NCBI RefSeq assembly: GCF_918797505.1 | Contig: NC_092795.1 | Coordinates: 34,335,131 to 34,399,130 of the forward strand | DNA from: Bemisia tabaci | Taxonomy: Eukaryota > Arthropoda > Insecta > Hemiptera > Aleyrodidae | Length of the DNA: 64,000 nucleotides | Direction: 5' to 3' | Translations under genes and position numbers: made by a program | In this document: one piece after another, positions 46,501 through 53,169 of the stretch | Layout of the letters: the number at the start of each line of letters is the position of its first letter | Numbering within the stretch: the first letter of the stretch is position 1 | Notes under the pieces: generated by a model | What the model saw: the letters and a program-made list of their open reading frames with translations, nothing else | Database searches by the model: none | Told to the model about the DNA's origin: nothing

Positions 46501-47432
46501 AATCATTTTCATATTTTTGTCGACAGCCATGAATTTTTCTACGGTCACATTCAGTTATAACCATGATAAACGTATAGAGTTCATGGAGGAAATTTTTAAA
46601 TCAATTATCTGGTTTTATCTACAAACATGATGCTGTTTTGATCTACACTTATTTTCGAGAAAGTCTTCTGTCCTCTGAGAAATAGGCTTTCCAGGCAGAG
46701 TCACAGTTTTAGCACCTGCATAGATGATTTCAAAAAACTCATGCACTGTTTTTTTTTGTTCATGTAAAATCAACACGAACATTAGTAATGCACATAGTGT
46801 TTTAATAGACACAATCAATTTTTATTTGTGTTGGATCAGGAAGCAAATTTTTCAGTTTTTAGAGTTTTCAGTCAGGACAGTTACTGAGAGTGTTTGATGA
46901 AGTAGAAGAATAAAAGAACAATGACTCTTTCTTGGTATCTATAAATTATAAGCAACTTAATTGATTTTTGTGGAAGTAGATAGCACATATGATCAATAGA
47001 TATTTTTTTCCTTTTGTCCTCTTCAGCAAGGTTTAAATGTTCTTGAACCTAATGTTACTAGAACTTTGATCTTATATCATTCTTTATTCTGTGTGATTTC
47101 TTTTTTTTATATATTTATAAAATAGATTTCTTCAACTTTACTTCCATTTAGATTTCAATATTTTTAAAACTCGCAAACCTTTCATGATGAGAGCAAACAT
47201 TCTTACAAGTATCTTAAAATTTTAAAATTTCATTAAAAATGAATAAAAAATCATGAGTTCTAACAATTTATAGTCTGATTCTTTTCAGATGTACGAGGCT
47301 GCATTGGGTTTCCAAGGATCAACGTTCCAAGTGCCCGATTCACCACCAGACACAGCTGATTTGCTCCGAGCACGCAGTGAGCTGAGAGTGAACAAAGATG
47401 GTCAACCAGAATTTGTCTCAGAGCTTATTTAG
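16555..47432 (+). CDS. Cad87A: Cadherin-87A, complete 15-exon coding region (gene span)
   Basis: Coding exons are 16555-16597, 25581-25789, 33954-34082, 34820-34945, 35775-35909, 36339-36531, 37041-37153, 37759-37956, 38918-39296, 39812-40127, 40887-43731, 44452-44627, 45429-45788, 46222-46429 and 47289-47432. Every junction is GT-AG and keeps frame, giving 1857 residues (Drosophila Cad87A is about 1975 from memory). The order is signal peptide (about 1-18), about 14 cadherin repeats with DxNDN/DRE calcium motifs, a membrane-proximal domain (about 1563-1675), a transmembrane helix (about 1679-1705) and a cytoplasmic tail. The tail motif NPLWIEQKLKLYEEQELTMQ and the terminal ELI match my recollection of Drosophila Cad87A. 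The start ATG has a good context (AAAATGG) and opens a hydrophobic leader. As a family member it should be a calcium-dependent adhesion protein at the plasma membrane. The CDH23 relationship is family knowledge, not shown here. Assignment to the cadherin family is certain; the orthologue call is strong. Confidence 0.93.
16598..17696. other. Start of Cad87A intron 1
   Basis: It begins at the donor GTAAGT. No element with clear ends is seen before the foldback at 17697. Confidence 0.5.
17697..18474. mobile_element. Large foldback element, one arm split by a LINE tail
   Basis: AATGGAGATGTTGCATGTGT at the left is mirrored by CACATGCAACATCTCCATT ending at 18474. The arms match through GATGGTGCCACTGG and TCAAGTTGAGGCCAAAA to a centre near 17950. 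The right arm is interrupted at 18170-18426. Confidence 0.75.
18170..18426 (-). mobile_element. 5'-truncated non-LTR retrotransposon (LINE) 3' end
   Basis: The minus strand encodes WYGHVQIMAGDRLPKK then PPGRRRRGRPMKGWREGI, a typical C-terminal segment of insect LINE reverse-transcriptase ORFs, ending in a stop and a (TATG)n tail. It is flanked by a 10-bp TSD AATTAGTAGT (18160-18169 and 18427-18436). Only the last 70 or so codons remain, so it is inactive. Confidence 0.82.
18475..19051. other. Intron 1, GC-rich patch
   Basis: 18660-18960 is CpG-rich with GGCGG and CGCGC runs. Overlapping ORFs on both strands are composition shadows. Confidence 0.4.
19052..19287. mobile_element. Foldback MITE, CACTGG family A, copy 2
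   Basis: It has the same termini and arms as the copy at 129-357, with an expanded T run near the right end. No matching 2-bp TSD is seen (AG on the left, TC on the right), so one flank may have changed. Confidence 0.78.
19363..19744. mobile_element. hAT-type MITE with CAGTGTTCGAAACTCAC ends
   Basis: Terminal inverted repeats CAGTGTTCGAAACTCAC are flanked by TCAACAGG (19355-19362) and CCAACAGG (19745-19752), 7 of 8 bases. Internal motifs TTAGGCGCC/GGCGCC repeat. It is 382 bp and non-coding. Confidence 0.76.
19749..19980 (+). mobile_element. Family F element, copy 2, left end disrupted
   Basis: CAGGGTGTCTACAAGTCCGG and the internal ACTGAAAATGTACTGAA motifs match family F. The right end is missing. 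Its left terminus coincides with the TSD of the hAT MITE at 19363-19744, which inserted into it. Confidence 0.65.
20319..20482. mobile_element. 164-bp MITE, copy 2
   Basis: It has the same length, ends and central hairpin as the copy at 5581, with an exact 8-bp TSD CAATCGTC (20311-20318 and 20483-20490). This supports a hAT-type origin. Confidence 0.82.
20491..20934. other. Intron 1, mostly unassigned
   Basis: The only recognisable piece is a single family Q arm near 20770 (GGAAGCGGGTGGTTGCAATG). Confidence 0.35.
20937..21897. mobile_element. Family B element, copy 3
   Basis: The ends are CCCCGGTAAAAATTGGC and GCCAATTTTTACCAGGG with TSD TA (20935-20936 and 21898-21899). The central hairpin is near 21403-21478. 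It lies in intron 1 of Cad87A. Confidence 0.82.
22430..23011. mobile_element. MITE with ACGGTGATAGGTCAAAA ends
   Basis: Inverted arms of about 130 bp are built of ATGTCCAAAA-like units, starting ACGGTGATAGGTCAAAA at the left and mirrored at 23011. TSDs are unclear. It lies in intron 1. Confidence 0.75.
23012..23754. other. Intron 1, nothing recognised
   Basis: The composition is mixed with a few GC-rich spots. Small overlapping ORFs have no domain. Confidence 0.35.
23755..24143. mobile_element. Family D element, reverse copy split by a family A MITE
   Basis: CTGTCGGAAACTCAAGAGGTGCC up to CACGACAAAGCAG (23820), then after the nested MITE AGCGATAAGACACAGCCGACC onward, follows the reverse complement of 9510-9805. 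It is diverged and lacks one outer arm. Confidence 0.68.
23821..24050. mobile_element. Foldback MITE, CACTGG family A, copy 3, nested
   Basis: This is a complete family A palindrome with TSD AG (23819-23820 and 24051-24052). It sits inside a copy of family D: the flanks rejoin to AAAGCAGCGATAAGAC, which is intact in reverse at 9510-9805. The A element is therefore the younger. Confidence 0.82.
24144..24663. other. Intron 1 with a poly-G run
   Basis: A G tract broken once by A lies near 24510-24532, within GC-rich sequence. A complementary C run is near 24950. No gene is seen. Confidence 0.35.
24664..24916. mobile_element. Family J palindromic MITE, copy 1
   Basis: Arms GGACCGCGTTAAACAGAAAG ... 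AGCTATTGCCAA are mirrored at the right by TTGGCAATAGCTGATGTGGC ... GGTCC. I associate this motif with whitefly sequence, from memory only. Confidence 0.78.
25133..25343. mobile_element. Foldback MITE with CACTGG/CAGTG ends, family A-like
   Basis: The internal sequence differs from family A (arms with TTGCTGCCAAGAA / TTCTTGGCGGCAA), but the ends are the same type and the TSD is AG (25131-25132 and 25344-25345). Confidence 0.7.
25581..25789 (+). CDS. Cad87A: Cad87A coding exon 2, first part of EC1
   Basis: The acceptor TTTTCCAG ends at 25580 and the donor GTCAGT starts at 25790. The frame completes the split codon T|AT (Tyr). It encodes the first strands of EC1 with NQPPVF, ESTPVGQVVY, the DPEG calcium loop and the closing LDRE. 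Third positions are strikingly GC-rich (about 60 of 69 codons), unlike exons 3-15. A CACTGG-type MITE lies only 53 bp downstream of the donor. Confidence 0.92.
25843..26018. mobile_element. Family A MITE, copy 4, truncated
   Basis: It begins CACTGGAAGAAAACACATTGG 53 bp after the exon 2 donor and matches family A up to about TCTCTTGTTAG. The final CCAGTG arm is missing. A family K element starts 15 bp later. Confidence 0.72.
26034..26288. mobile_element. Family K palindromic MITE, copy 1
   Basis: The left arm ACTGCCGTGCTAAGGGAAAA ... GTTGCCAAATTTCC is mirrored at the right by GGAAATTTGGCAAC ... CTTAGCACGGCAGT. It lies in intron 2. Confidence 0.76.
26380..26625 (+). repeat. About 80-bp tandem repeat, three diverged copies
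   Basis: GCGCTAATAT recurs at 26410, 26490 and 26568, with flanking GCGCAATGCGTGAAGTATTCC and TGCAGG/TGTAGG. The GCAATGCGTGAAGTAT motif also forms the centre of the family B hairpin. Confidence 0.7.
26626..28998. other. Intron 2, mostly unassigned
   Basis: Apart from the AGGATT repeat at 27600-27856, a decayed family Q arm near 27020-27080 and a GC patch near 27430-27590, I see no structured element or exon. Confidence 0.35.
27600..27856. repeat. Decayed repeat with AGGATT motifs
   Basis: AGGATT recurs many times, and the stretch ends CTAGACACCTTG, the inverse of a family F-like terminus. The left end is not identifiable. Confidence 0.35.
28999..29464. repeat. Family Q repeat interrupted by a family F element
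   Basis: GCGATCCTATCGGTGGAAGCGG at the left and CCACCCGTTTCGACCAATAGGATCGC at the right are inverted copies. The family F element 29066-29377 lies between them and appears to have inserted later. Confidence 0.5.
29066..29377 (+). mobile_element. Family F element, copy 3
   Basis: The ends are CAGGGTGTTTGCAAGTC and TTTTAGTAGATACCCTG, with the same interior as the other copies. CAGGG could be a hAT terminus, but no clear 8-bp TSD is seen. Confidence 0.68.
29465..30027. other. Intron 2, GC-rich patch
   Basis: 29640-30000 is GC-rich with G runs. ORFs occur in several frames on both strands, as expected from composition. Confidence 0.35.
30028..30411 (-). mobile_element. Family C MITE, truncated and interrupted by a CACTGG MITE
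   Basis: CAGAGACAA at 30028, then (after the nested element at 30037-30288) AAGAGGCC and the family C right half in reverse, as far as the CATCACC...GCAGCCG region. Confidence 0.7.
30037..30288. mobile_element. Foldback MITE with CACTGG ends and an internal 21-bp repeat
   Basis: The ends are CACTGG and CCAGTG with TSD AA (30035-30036 and 30289-30290). The centre holds four copies of a 21-bp unit (GATTCAAGCGGATTTTGCAT core, about 30135-30215). It is inserted in the left end of a hAT-type family C element, whose sequence CAGAGACAAGAGG is restored when the MITE is removed. Confidence 0.78.
30412..31427. other. Intron 2, nothing recognised
   Basis: AT-rich sequence between the truncated family C copy and the giant palindrome. 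Confidence 0.35.
31428..33919. repeat. Giant palindrome: two 880-bp inverted arms with a 732-bp spacer
   Basis: The left arm 31428-32307 and right arm 33040-33919 are inverted copies with no indels. Overlapping open frames within them translate identically over more than 100 residues, so identity is near complete. Outer flanks (TTCGTGG and ATCAACAA) show no target duplication. The spacer is AT-rich and unrelated. The right arm ends 34 nt before exon 3 of Cad87A. It may be a foldback transposon, a recent inverted duplication or an assembly artefact. Confidence 0.88.
33954..34082 (+). CDS. Cad87A: Cad87A coding exon 3, end of EC1
   Basis: This phase 0 exon encodes 43 residues. It continues EC1 and ends with the inter-repeat calcium motif LDDNDNAPVFKE. 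The acceptor is TTTCTTCAG and the donor GTAAGT. The end of a large palindrome (31428-33919) lies only 34 nt upstream, within the usual branch-point distance. Confidence 0.92.
34820..34945 (+). CDS. Cad87A: Cad87A coding exon 4, start of EC2
   Basis: This phase 0 exon of 42 codons starts TPYEFVVPENAAVGT, a typical first strand and PE(N/D) calcium motif of a cadherin repeat. It ends in CENSLQ before the donor GTGAGT. Confidence 0.9.
35116..35485. mobile_element. Diverged palindromic MITE in intron 4
   Basis: GTATCGATTAGGGCCGTTTT is mirrored by GAAACGGCCCTTTATTGATAC, and inner arms around TTTCCTCAA and ACGATTTTTTG also pair. It is old, at roughly 80 percent arm identity by eye. Confidence 0.65.
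35775..35909 (+). CDS. Cad87A: Cad87A coding exon 5, middle of EC2
   Basis: This phase 0 exon of 45 codons continues EC2 from AEKVCSKFGLVTI to FYVLGLTAY, with acceptor TTTTCAG and donor GTAAGT. LNYADQQFY sits where LDRE is usual, so the calcium motif is degenerate here. Confidence 0.9.
36339..36531 (+). CDS. Cad87A: Cad87A coding exon 6, end of EC2 and start of EC3
   Basis: The exon has 193 nt and ends in phase 1. It closes EC2 with VGDVQDTPPVF and opens EC3 with VREDAPIGTLV and ARDGDKGQPR. The donor is GTAAGT. Confidence 0.92.
37041..37153 (+). CDS. Cad87A: Cad87A coding exon 7, middle of EC3
   Basis: The split codon A|AT (Asn) begins NPMDYFLIDTTSGELRTA, followed by the calcium-binding PLDREAL and SLTIR. 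The acceptor is CTGTTTCAG and the donor GTATGT. Confidence 0.91.
37759..37956 (+). CDS. Cad87A: Cad87A coding exon 8, end of EC3 and start of EC4
   Basis: This phase 0 exon of 66 codons contains IKDVNDEPPRF (the EC3/EC4 linker) and KENIPTGTPLPHLDM, and ends VTDPDV before the donor GTGAGT. Confidence 0.92.
38918..39296 (+). CDS. Cad87A: Cad87A coding exon 9, most of EC4 and start of EC5
   Basis: The exon has 379 nt and ends in phase 1. It encodes NGSLDYENPNQRKF, the linker VSDANDNAPTF and the start of EC5 through MDRDSGEFGRDGLVYQLQ. The donor is GTTTGT, the weakest of the gene. The following exon restores frame through G|GT (Gly). Confidence 0.91.
39812..40127 (+). CDS. Cad87A: Cad87A coding exon 10, rest of EC5 and start of EC6
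   Basis: The exon has 316 nt and ends in phase 2. It contains FSVDPETGTITV, a probable disulfide loop with two cysteines (CNTPGTDPC), the LDYE motif and the linker LDSNDNPPEF. From memory, Drosophila Cad87A carries a long low-complexity acidic insert within this repeat, which is absent here. Confidence 0.91.
40887..43731 (+). CDS. Cad87A: Cad87A coding exon 11, large exon for EC6-EC14
   Basis: This single 2845-nt exon covers about residues 614-1562. Successive inter-repeat linkers are VLDVNNNAPEF, NTNDKNPYF, MDVNDFAPQF, NNTNDNSPVF, IDVNDNKPVF, LDVNQAQPLF, EDVDDNKPTF and LDENDNPPIF. The last repeat lacks a canonical linker and runs into the membrane-proximal domain. The linker LDVNQAQP has lost the usual DN residues, suggesting weak calcium binding at that joint. 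The open frame continues upstream to an ATG at 40855, but the acceptor TTCCAG at 40881-40886 and the frame-restoring AG|G (Arg) show the true exon start. Confidence 0.95.
44452..44627 (+). CDS. Cad87A: Cad87A coding exon 12, membrane-proximal domain
   Basis: This exon encodes VWIYEQKQLIRVILSRPP followed by a helix-rich acidic stretch ending YDW. It is the region next to the membrane that is characteristic of Cad87A/CDH23-class cadherins and differs from an ordinary EC repeat. It ends in phase 2 at a GTAAGA donor. Confidence 0.92.
45429..45788 (+). CDS. Cad87A: Cad87A coding exon 13, end of membrane-proximal domain, transmembrane helix, start of tail
   Basis: The exon encodes the rest of the membrane-proximal domain (DLYMHVIDRKTQ, YDLLKDYYASFAIENVIPAY). 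A hydrophobic segment of about 27 residues follows, from PALAALVALL to IIIVCCCF (about residues 1679-1705), then basic/polar juxtamembrane residues. It ends with DLNTTENPLWIEQ, a block I recall as conserved in insect Cad87A. The three cysteines at the inner membrane face could be palmitoylated, which is inference. Confidence 0.94.
46222..46429 (+). CDS. Cad87A: Cad87A coding exon 14, cytoplasmic tail
   Basis: The exon encodes KLKLYEEQELTMQVF and then a Ser/Gln-rich tail with two tyrosine motifs, NTYATIQ and RDYATLGG. These could be phosphotyrosine or ITIM-like sites by form only. The acceptor is GATTTCTAG and the donor GTAAGT, phase 0. Confidence 0.93.
47289..47432 (+). CDS. Cad87A: Cad87A coding exon 15, C-terminus and stop
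   Basis: The exon has 48 codons including TAG at 47430-47432. It contains MYEAALGFQGSTFQVPDSPP and ends EFVSELI. The last residues fit a class III PDZ ligand (acidic at -2, hydrophobic at 0), and a terminal ELI is what I recall for the Drosophila protein. Confidence 0.94.
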   Translation: MYEAALGFQGSTFQVPDSPPDTADLLRARSELRVNKDGQPEFVSELI

Positions 47433-47708
47433 CTCTGATGAGTTCTTTCTTTGTGAAAATTAGTCCATTTCATTGTCTTTTTTTGTGTTTCTATTTGTGA
47501 TTCTAAGAATGTTAATCACAGTCTTAAAGTGCAGGAAAGTTACAGGAGCCGTTTGTAGCTTTATCGTTTTTTTTTATTATTTTTTTTTTCTTTAAAAAAG
47601 AGTAAAAATAAGTAGAATATACCATCAGAAATATAATGGATCAGTTGCGTACAGAATTGTATTTTGATGGTTTAAGGTAATTGATAAGTAGACGATATGT
47701 AATTAAAT

Positions 47709-47999
47709 CCGTCCAAACGCCTAATTTCTACTTCCGAGAATTACGGAGATATTGCCCCTCACTAAACATGGTGCATGATGTCTTCTACCACATTAGTACA
47801 TACAATAGCTTCCTCCACCTTGGATTCATAAATTAGTGACACACAGAGTTTTGTTGGTCGCTTGACTTCAAACACGGATGAAACCAAAGTGGAAGAAACC
47901 ATGTCATGTACCTCCAAGGTATGGAAGACATCATACACTGTGTTTTTTGAAGTGCAATACCTCTATCAATATTGGAAGTAGGAACTTTGCGTCTGGTCA
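47709..47999. mobile_element. Foldback element just after the Cad87A stop
   Basis: CCGTCCAAACGCCTAATTTC / GAACTTTGCGTCTGGTC and inner blocks such as TGATGTCTTC / GAAGACATCA are inverted over about 290 bp. If the 3' UTR is long, this hairpin is in the mRNA. Confidence 0.65.
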
Positions 48000-50130
48000 G
48001 TCTTTATTATTTTTGGCTGCTTTATAATCTGAAACTATCAAAACACGATTCTACGACTAGCGCAATCCTGATTCTTCACTAACTTTGCATGTCAAAGTTT
48101 TGAGCTCTCTTAGCTTTCCTGCATCATTAGAAGACTTGCCAAGTAAGTTCAAACTCTTTTAGAGTAAGATAGCAGATCTCTGCCATTTTGATTCTTACAC
48201 TTAATTTTGATGCAAAAATGAAGATGGGAGATCTTCTCTCTAATAGTGTGCAAACTTATTTGGCATGGACTTTATCTTCCATTTGTCTTCCTTTACATGG
48301 CGAAGGAAAATGTTCCCCTCACTACATGGCACTCAGTGCCCAAATTTAGTATTGTGTTTTATGTGATCATGTACTTGCATTTTGTCATTCCATTTAGTGT
48401 CTTATCATTGCCATACTCTCTCTTAAATCTTTTGTCTTAAAATTTTTAAGTCTCGTATTGTTGTGTCAAATAAGTGGCAACGAAGCTATTCGACGTCAAG
48501 TAGAGAATAGCATTATTTTAAACCCTCTAGCAACGAAATTTTGTGTTCAAAAGTTTCAATTGTGATTCCTTTTTTAGTGAATTTTACTGTTTATTGGTTG
48601 TGAATGTACCTTCAATAATTTTGAAACGAACAACGCCTTTTTTGTAAGATTTTGTATATAAGACTGCTAAAATTTTTTGTGATTTTCCTTGAGATCACAC
48701 AATTGTCCTGGTACGTATTCTAACTTGAAATGTTTTATTTGTTGGATTTGTATAGAAAGAAACCCTTTTTGAAACGATTTTAATGTATTTTAAATACTCT
48801 GATCGATGGCTGAATTCAGAAACCATGTAGCTATTTTGTTTTGCAATCTTGCAGATTTACATCACACTTTATCAATAAGAAAACCAATCAGCTGAATTTT
48901 TTTATAATTTTTATGATTTTTCTTCTCTGTTTTTAGAATATTCTATGGAAACCTCAAGCAAATATATCTGCTAATTTCCCCTCAAAAAGATAAAATACGA
49001 GTATGAGACATCACACTGTAGGTACATGGTTTCCAAGCTTAGCTATAACTATGCAATGGATGAAGGTCAGTTGAAAGTGAAACCTTTCCTGTCTGAGAAG
49101 GAACTGTGCCAATGAAAAAAATGGATATTTTCTTCTCATTTGAAATTTTGTTTCATAATTTTTTGAACTGTTTTTAACACAAATAATTATTGTTTTCAAT
49201 AATAGATTTTAATATAAGACTACTATTATTTCTGCTTTCAACTTGGTCCGTTCTATGTGTGTGTGCTGGACTAAAACTTCCTCTCCCCACTGTTTGAATG
49301 TTTCCTAGGTTTCAAATTTTTTCAGCTGACCTCCATGCGTTAAGATTTTTTTTAAAAAATTTGATTAATAATACTGTGATAATATTTATTACGTATTATT
49401 TGTACAAATGTTTATTAGTTAGTATCAAATTTGTGTGATATTATGATTTCTATGTTGTAGGAGTCGCATTTGCCTAGGAATGAGGTTCAGCCTCAGCTTT
49501 ATTTAACATCATTGTCAAAACTTTATTTAGTTCAAAATTTTAATTATTGCATAATACTGTTAAAATACTGTTCATTTGTCTCCCCCTCCCCCCGCTCAGT
49601 ATGTGTCAATTGTTTTATATTTCCATAATACCTCCTTTCCATGCTCCAAGCATGTTGTATAGAAATTGAAAGTCTCCCGTCTTAAAATTTAGTCTGCGTC
49701 TCACCTGGTTATCTTAATCCAGATTTCCTGGCTACTTTTTCAACAGTAATTTAGTCTATACCAGGCATTCAAGCATGACAACAAATTTTCTAGTATGATC
49801 CATCTCCTTGTTTCTCATTTTATTGTACCTAAGCTCTTTGATAACTTCCTCTCAAAGAAAGAAAAGGACAGCATTGAATTCTCTTTGTTGTGAGAACTAT
49901 ATCGTTGTTTCTAGTATTTTTATTTGTCTCCTAACTAGGTACATGGAGAGTAGGTATTGGAAGCACTCTAAAACTATTATGGATTCTGCGTGTAAAAGTG
50001 TCCCAATTATCAGTCATCAGAGAAAAAATTTAATTTTGGTTTAGATTTTTCTGTTTGTCCAGAATGGGTGGTGAATGTTTGGAGCTGTCAGTAAAGTCTT
50101 ACGCAAGCTCTCTGATTGGCTCATTTTGTA

Positions 50131-50692
50131 ATGCACCATTAGATAAGGTGCGAATTTAAGCATTATGATTTTTGTATCCCCCATCAAAACACCTGGAACA
50201 CGATTTGTACAGCAATAATTACTGAAGTTAACTCCCAACCTAGATATTAACGCTTTTCGATACAACAAACCAAACCTTCCTCTCACAATAAAAAATCATA
50301 ACCTACTTCAGCTCAATCCCTCACTGAAAGTTACCATAACAGTCTTTGCAGTGTGAAAATATGACACCCTCAATATTGATGCTGTGGCTCAGCTATTGCA
50401 CAATGTTTACACTTTAAGCAACACAGGGTGAGAAAGCAACACTGCTTATCAAGAAACCTGCCAAAATCATTGAAGTTTTTCAATTTTATTCAAGTAGATT
50501 ATGTTTTTTGATGGGAACGGGAAATTCAAATTTTTGATAACCAATGCTATGTAAAAACGTTGATATCTTTGTTGGGACTTAATTTCAGTAATTTTCGTTG
50601 CTTAAACCGTGTTCCTTCTGAAATTCTTAAGCAGAAATATACATAGGTAGATCAGAATGCTTGAATTCGTAATTTCTCCAATGGTGTCCACT
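50131..50692. mobile_element. Family M inverted-repeat element, diverged copy in the 3' flank
   Basis: It shares order and sequence with 60760-61315, including TGGCTCAGCTAT, AACGTTGATATCTTTGTTGG and GTGTCCA at the right end. Its own arms (ACCATTAGATAAGGTGCGAA / GAATTCGTAATTTCTCCAATGGT) pair. Confidence 0.55.
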
Positions 50693-53130
50693 CCTCATAT
50701 TATTTTCACAGAATTCTGAGCTAACTGTAAGCAACAAATTTAGGATGTAAAAAGTCATGGAGACGGGTCAGAGGTAGAGAGTCTTACTTTCACCATTATG
50801 TTGCAGCGTTTCACCCTCCTATCCCTGTATGCATTATCAAGTGTTTGTCTCTGTGTTTTACGTCGGCAATTTTGTTCAAACCATGAATTTTATGAAAATT
50901 TCAAGACAAAATTTGCCACTGTTCTTTAAAATATCAATACACTGTCAAGTGAAACTTCGCAATGTTGCACTTTAATCACGTTCCTATGGCTCTGATCCCT
51001 TCATTTGATACTCTCAAGCCTGCAATTTGTTAAAGAACTCCTGACATGCGTTCTTTCTCTCCATGTACCTTGTTTTATTAGATTGGATTAGCTGAAGGAC
51101 ATTGTTGAAAAACGCCTTTTCCCAAAATTGTAAAGCTTGTGCAAAATAGGTGTTCATTAAATATTTCAATTGAGAAATGCCCTTATCTGTTGCTCTGCTT
51201 ATGAAGTGCAGGACTTGTGAGAATAAAGTTGCAATTCTAATTATTTAGGTGTTTTGCTCAGGTATTTGTGCCTTCCGGACAATGGTCCATCCCATTTTCT
51301 TTATCTAAGACGCCTACATATTTTCTCAGTATGTAGTAACTTTACTCTCACATGGCATTCCAAGCATGGCAAGAATTTTTTTAACCCATTTCATCCAAGG
51401 CTAGACCTGAAATTAAAAGTATAAACTTTAGAAAATTGTCTTTGCTCAACATAATTTTGAGAAATAAGTAACGCAGCTGAAGAGGCTCGCAAAGTAAATC
51501 AAGTGGAATGTTTTTTTTTTCCTCTTTCTGTTTCTTTCAATCATTACTTTCCTTTTTTGTGATGAATTTTATTCCTGCAGAGGGAATATAAAAGTATTGT
51601 CAGGTAGAATGTCAAATATGACCTCAGAACCCTAAAAGATGAAAGTCCCAACCCTATTTCAAAACTTATTTATAAATCACCTTTAACATCACTATTGTTA
51701 ATAAAGTCTTACAAAAGAGAGGATTTTAATTTTTTTTTTTAATTTGAATTGTTTTTTTGCAATTGCTTCTTTAAAGCAGAAATTCCTTAGTTTGATCAAG
51801 ACTTTTGAAGGGTCATAGCTTAAAAATGTTCCCATTTTTAATAAAACTTAAAGAGTCAATTCTTTGTCAATATGTGTAGAAGTGAAAAAATTTCAAATCA
51901 ATTTGTTCTGTGGACCAGGAGCTCTGTCACTTTATCGAAAGTTTGAAGTAGTCATCATATGAAATCACTTTCGCATGTTTTGATCCCTAAATTTTGTAGC
52001 ACACTCAAAATTAGCCCAGAAATATTGGTGGGTGACATCTGTTTTCATATCTTTTTTGGCGTTTTATAGTGTGCCTTTTTACTTTGATTTCCTTCTGTAT
52101 TGACTCATTTTTGCTTTTACCATTTTAAATAAGTATCATGCTGATCTATGATGGAACAGGAAAAAACTGGATTTCACTTGTAGTGCCTTAAAAATTCCAC
52201 CTCATTTTATTCTCTCTCAAAAAAAAAAAAAAAAAAAACTTTGTAATACTCGCGTATGAAACTATTAAGTATTATTTTAGTTAGCTCTAAATCAATTAAG
52301 GCAAATCTCAAGCATTGTGTCCTTTTTTTTTCTTTTTTTTAAAAAATAATAATAATAATAATTTGAAATTGCACATAAAAGGAGGTGAGAAAAGTCACAA
52401 ATTAGACTCATGATTCTACCACCTTTATCATTGAAGTGTTTCTTTATTCTTGCAATGCATTTTTTTGTTTCACTAGATATTGCCGTACGAACTACTGGTA
52501 GTTACTCTGCCTATATAGGCATTTTACTATTTAATATCAAGAAAATAATATATCTATTTCAAATCACAATTTATATGGTATTCATTGGTGTTTTTTGTGC
52601 CTTCTAGGTTCATTTTTAATGAACTTTATTTTAAGAATAAAAACCTAGCAAGAGTTTCTGGTTAAGGTGAAAAATTTCAAACATTCATCATTTTACGTAA
52701 GTGACCCGTATTTTTCACCCTTTAAGTTATGTGATTTCCCAAGTCTTTGTTTATCATTGTTTTTCCCAAAAATGTTCCCTATACTTCTATTCAGTATTTT
52801 GAGATATTTATTTCCAGAGCTTCCTTATTCTTTTAGTCTTATTTTTTTACACGCATAGCTGTAAGTGCCAAACCATGTCTTGTAAGTAGTAATAAATATT
52901 TGTATATTTTTAAGAAATGATTTTTCATTTTCCTCCCTTTTGTCTCTCCTAATATGAAGTACCTCCAATTAAATTTGCACTGCAATTTCTAAATTTGGCT
53001 TACTATTTACTTGTCAGCAGTTTTATGGTTTCCAGCTGATTTAACTGTAAGTAATCGTTTCTCTCTTTATTTCATTTTAACGAACAGGGCAGACAGTTAA
53101 AAATACTTGGATTAGAGAAAAGGACAAATA

Positions 53131-53136
53131 AATAAA
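53131..53136 (+). terminator. Candidate poly(A) signal AATAAA
   Basis: This plus-strand AATAAA is the last one before the composition changes. A similar hexamer lies at 52891-52896, followed by a T-rich stretch. It is a plausible 3' end for the cadherin transcript. Confidence 0.35.
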
Positions 53137-53163
53137 GTGCAAAAGAATTGTATAAATTTCTTT

Positions 53164-53169
53164 TTTATT
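53164..53169 (-). terminator. Candidate minus-strand poly(A) signal
   Basis: TTTATT reads AATAAA on the minus strand, 28 bp beyond the plus-strand hexamer. It would fit a neighbouring gene converging from the right, whose 3' UTR would be 53.2-54.7 kb. No coding exon of such a gene is visible. Confidence 0.25.

Larger units (their letters stand above)
47433..53150 (+). other. Probable very long 3' UTR of Cad87A
   Basis: After the stop the DNA is AT/T-rich, has no convincing ORF and holds only two foldback repeats. AATAAA hexamers in plus orientation occur at 51222-51227, 52891-52896 and 53131-53136. Any of them could end the transcript, and I cannot tell which. Simple tracts (poly-A near 52218-52238, AAT repeats near 52350) lie within it. 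The UTR status is inferred from position and composition only. Confidence 0.45.
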
